Origin: Chitinophagales bacterium
Lineage (GTDB): Bacteria > Bacteroidota > Bacteroidia > Chitinophagales > Saprospiraceae
Assembly (NCBI GenBank): GCA_022360175.1
Contig: JAKSDI010000073.1
Coordinates: 1-47,598 of the forward strand
Direction: 5' to 3'
Length of the DNA stretch: 47,598 nucleotides
Program-made: the position numbers and the translations under genes
Notes under the pieces: generated by a model
The model's database searches: none
The model's input: the letters and a program-made list of their open reading frames with translations, nothing else
What the model was told of the DNA's origin: nothing
Shown: in pieces, positions 46,601 to 47,598 of the stretch
Position numbering within the stretch: the first letter of the stretch is position 1
Layout of the letters: each line of letters begins with the position of its first letter

Positions 46601-47598
46601 ATTTGCGACGGAGAAACTGCAACGATTGGCGGCACTGTAGATGCTACAGCTGATTATTACGAATGGAGGACAAATTATGATGTAAATGATGGTCCAGTTG
46701 CGGGTAATGGACAGATAATTGAGCAAGGTACTCCGGGTACTACTACTACAATCGATGTAAGCCCTACCTCAACAACCAAATATTATGTATTAGCATATAA
46801 TATAGACGAACCTCAGGAGTTACAATGTGTTGGTGTTGATTCAGTAGTAATTACGGTTAATCCAACACCTGTAGCTGAAGCAGGTCCGAACCAGACAATT
46901 TGTGCTGGCCAGGAAACAACATTAACTGCTTCTGGAAGTGGCGGTACTCCAGGATATACCTATGAATGGAACACCGGTGCAACTACAGCTTCTATCACTG
47001 TTTCTCCAATAATCAATACGACTTATACTGTAACTGTTACAGATACTAATGGATGTGAAGACACAGACCAGGTGGAAGTAACAGTGAATCAAGACCTTTG
47101 TACCAGCCTGGGTGACTTTGTTTGGAATGATCTTGATGCAGATGGTATTCAGGATGGAGGCGAACCAGGTGTAGAAGGTGTAACAGTAAATCTTAAGGAT
47201 GATAATGGCAACGTAATAGAAACAACTACAACTGATAATACAGGTTTCTATGAGTTTACTGATTTAGTACCTGGCACCTATAGCGTTCAGTTCGTTTTAC
47301 CTGGTGGATACCAATTCTCTCCACTAGATGCAGGTGGTGACGATGCACTGGATAGCGATGCAGATCCAAATATGAGCGGTATGACCGCAACTACAACTCT
47401 TGCGGCTGGAGATAATGATCCAACATTAGATGCGGGTATTTATGAATATGCAAGCTTAGGAAACTTCGTCTGGGAAGATATAGATGGAGATGGTGTACAG
47501 GATGGCGGTGAGCCAGGTATTAGTGGTGTTACCGTTACTCTACAAGATGATATGGGCAACACGCTAGAGACAACCACTACAGATGGTAGCGGTTTCTA
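40658..47598 (+). CDS. Giant secreted adhesin, 3' end beyond window
   Basis: This open frame has 2313 complete codons and runs off the right edge. From ATG 40658 the signal peptide has a long n-region with KRK, a core FFANAVLAFSLLSLLP, and cleavage near GISQ. The frame stays open upstream to ATGs at 40559 and 40502, so a longer start is possible. Residues about 150-330 resemble a thioester-type adhesin domain (ERINWIM ... SQINQAIWYYTN). Cysteine-paired Ig/PKD-like repeats follow ('ADAGNDKTICEGESTTLTAT', 'YSVTVTDANGCENTDQVTV'). They are interleaved with three SprB-like units (DATCGNNNGEIIFTF ... FSFDGGASY ... VRWGDDDC; DNA about 42480-42750, 43693-43960, 45590-45840). From 47100, SdrD-B repeats begin (SLGDFVWNDLDADGIQDGGE). 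A T9SS signal would be expected at the unseen C-terminus. The role is probably adhesion or gliding, by inference. Confidence 0.9.
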   Translation, partial: MTTLTLLQKASPKRKFFANAVLAFSLLSLLPTMGISQEQMDRQEVQDCTSPMILSVTTTGESACGAGDGSITISIQDRLQGAHTYSVLLEEEKGTSVFEGITGNGVLTLEGIKASGFNAVKVVRENDNCESESYEDHFIVRHGCDDSIIRNSGCGSGTVSYTNCDNELIYVNLANISPNTYIYLDNDYIGCIGYVNSSCQIEPSQDVYCGNYTLTAPTPGNGYQYGNAVFTKHYGLTSYFGISELAAERINWIMCNGPSLGYSPSQINQAIWYYTNTYSSCNSLCAQASSAVTSVQGGIDEQMLVYVPTSSGVQPFIENKCYCSLDVTCEYYTGGSWYTSGDCSVSVCEGEVLYLSVNPNGATYEWEGPNGFSGNGNNGGDILVSNSITTADAGTYSVTVTDANGCMGTADITVTVNTAPSFQCEYNIDNSGWVAGDCTIELCEGQSLDYSYPGCNSNWQLTLTGPNGFNATGSADCGHIDVTDAATTDLSGTYTATVTNLTTGCSSSKSVEITVNENPTLVCEARVSGTWMNISSCEVTVCEGTDLALSFKPDGVGGNWTGPNGFSATGVNDIFLGSAEMNEAGVYTVTYTDGNGCSSSTSITVTVDDLPDVTVTSKDATCGNNNGEIIFTFPNHPTRTHLEFSFDGGASYQPQVPDNSGTKTYDGFAPGTYNVYVRWGDDDCPTSLGNVYIKDLPGPSVNAGNDDEICIGESTTLSATATGGSDPVTLTWEPGGLTGTSITVNPTTTTTYTVTATDVNGCTDTDQVTVTVNPLPTYSINNIFCSGFFFIYNIELTTDADQVTASAGTVADNGGGSFTITGIPNNTDVDLTFTNTTTGCVLNATVTDPNCLCPNVLAPVSGGDQEICQSEAIPTLSVTLTEAQTTVDWYDAPSGGNLLLANSLTYTPTAAGTYYAEARRTNFGSCVSDSRTPVTLTINPLPNADAGNDKTICEGESTTLTATGGTSYEWNTGGLSAAITVSPAVTTSYSVTVTDANGCENTDQVTVNVNTLPQASVSSTVDPSCGDSNGEIIFTFSDDPNRTSIEFSLDGGATYPLNVPDDSGTASFTGLTPGTYDLWVRWGNNDCPVDLGQMTLTDQEGPDITAGNDLTICVGETATLSASTTSGTSPVNIVWQPGNLSGASVDVTPAATTTYTATATDANGCTDSDQLIVEVDNTFINPDGPGVVDICEGATATFPILTNAQKPPYNYIEYIRFDNQQSNPYTATDSYTYLDEFALPAMAGSITSSNFPLVGNSSTTYYVYACVKPDPAAGYCQPFAEFVVTVHPELTVVASDDQTICEGGSVTLTANINGGIAPYTIVWTDGGTQVGTGEMITVSPTTTTTYTVSVIDDNGACDATDQVIVTVEDDPSITIFSNEPNICVGGSVQLTAMKSGGLDCDDVQWKFRPGTTGAWTNVGTGDVYFTETTLAVGTYQYQAEYICNGEGCDNTESNTIIITVVPDPEISVSINTNNVCEGETATLVATTNDGIECQDVQWQYRQGISGTWNDLTTGNSLVTDAGLQAGTYQYRAVYTCDGNGCDDVNSDPTTFTITPYPVISVDNATLCSGNTMTFTAPSNPAGTNYNWNFGSYATPATATGAGPHVVTYSLPEVQLGNATATVSVTANLNACETTDNAIITIIDTPDGTLSSTDATCGDDNGTITITYSDNPDQTSVEFSINGTDFINSPDNAGSYTFSDLTAGTYQVSARWGDDTCPVILGTINIEQQNSPTIDAGDDVTICEGEPVTLTATADGGTGQLTITWEPGGQTGASIVVSPVTTQTYTATVVDENGCSVQDIVTVNVDPAFTSGINAPTTRCAGEGILFAADPPVAGATYDWSFTGPATPTSAATESTIVTWDNVPGIYTATLTITKGECTETYTHDINITQEVFAAAGDDVSICQGGSTQIGGDPTGPAGSNYEWSPNFFMDNNTAANPTVNPPITTTYSVTVTQNGCVRVASVTVTVDVDLNPSPEAGADQTICDGETATIGGTVDATADYYEWRTNYDVNDGPVAGNGQIIEQGTPGTTTTIDVSPTSTTKYYVLAYNIDEPQELQCVGVDSVVITVNPTPVAEAGPNQTICAGQETTLTASGSGGTPGYTYEWNTGATTASITVSPIINTTYTVTVTDTNGCEDTDQVEVTVNQDLCTSLGDFVWNDLDADGIQDGGEPGVEGVTVNLKDDNGNVIETTTTDNTGFYEFTDLVPGTYSVQFVLPGGYQFSPLDAGGDDALDSDADPNMSGMTATTTLAAGDNDPTLDAGIYEYASLGNFVWEDIDGDGVQDGGEPGISGVTVTLQDDMGNTLETTTTDGSGF

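Overview
The window looks like Bacteroidota chromosome, most likely a marine or filamentous Saprospiria-type organism. The evidence is type IX secretion (T9SS) C-terminal sorting domains, hybrid two-component sensors ending in AraC-type domains, HYR-like disulfide repeats, promoters of the TTTG / TAnnTTTG type, and few Shine-Dalgarno sites. The lineage is inferred and no species is claimed. No rRNA, tRNA, CRISPR array or complete insertion sequence was seen.

Region 1 (1-32011) is entirely on the minus strand apart from non-coding spacers. It holds a cut-off gene of unknown function (1-1350) and then a 30 kb block that alternates membrane-bound hybrid sensor/regulators with giant secreted proteins. 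Read in the direction of transcription the order is: TPR-type regulator (28982-32011), adhesin with two glycine-rich domains (22242-28589), paralogous TPR-type regulator (19124-22114), adhesin with one glycine-rich domain (13557-18896), a 52-residue membrane peptide (12965-13123), an FG-GAP/HYR protein (9271-12555), a propeller-type regulator (4754-8734) and a HYR protein (1669-4626). The four secreted proteins share one C-terminal half: HYR repeats, a DUF1349-like beta-sandwich and a T9SS signal. Their N-terminal heads differ. The two glycine-rich adhesins also share a promoter block with a direct repeat spaced exactly 21 bp, a start-codon hairpin and a terminator sequence. This suggests duplicated regulator-plus-adhesin cassettes, each switched on by its own AraC-type regulator. 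These regulators normally control polysaccharide utilisation loci, but no susC/susD or carbohydrate-enzyme gene is present here.

Region 2 (32345-39023) holds ordinary small operons: a secreted DUF4412-like protein, a four-helix membrane protein, a VOC protein overlapping a Crp/Fnr-type regulator, a cupin, a three-gene ECF sigma operon with stop/start overlaps (sigma factor, membrane-anchored anti-sigma/beta-barrel-like protein, lipoprotein) and a XerD-type recombinase. A possible MITE-like inverted repeat precedes the sigma operon.

Region 3 (39024-47598) begins with 1.6 kb of AT-rich DNA without a convincing gene. It carries two terminator-like hairpins and a well-formed promoter. It then enters a giant plus-strand adhesin (40658 to beyond the window) with a possible thioester-type domain, Ig/PKD-like and SprB-like repeats, and SdrD-B repeats at the right edge.
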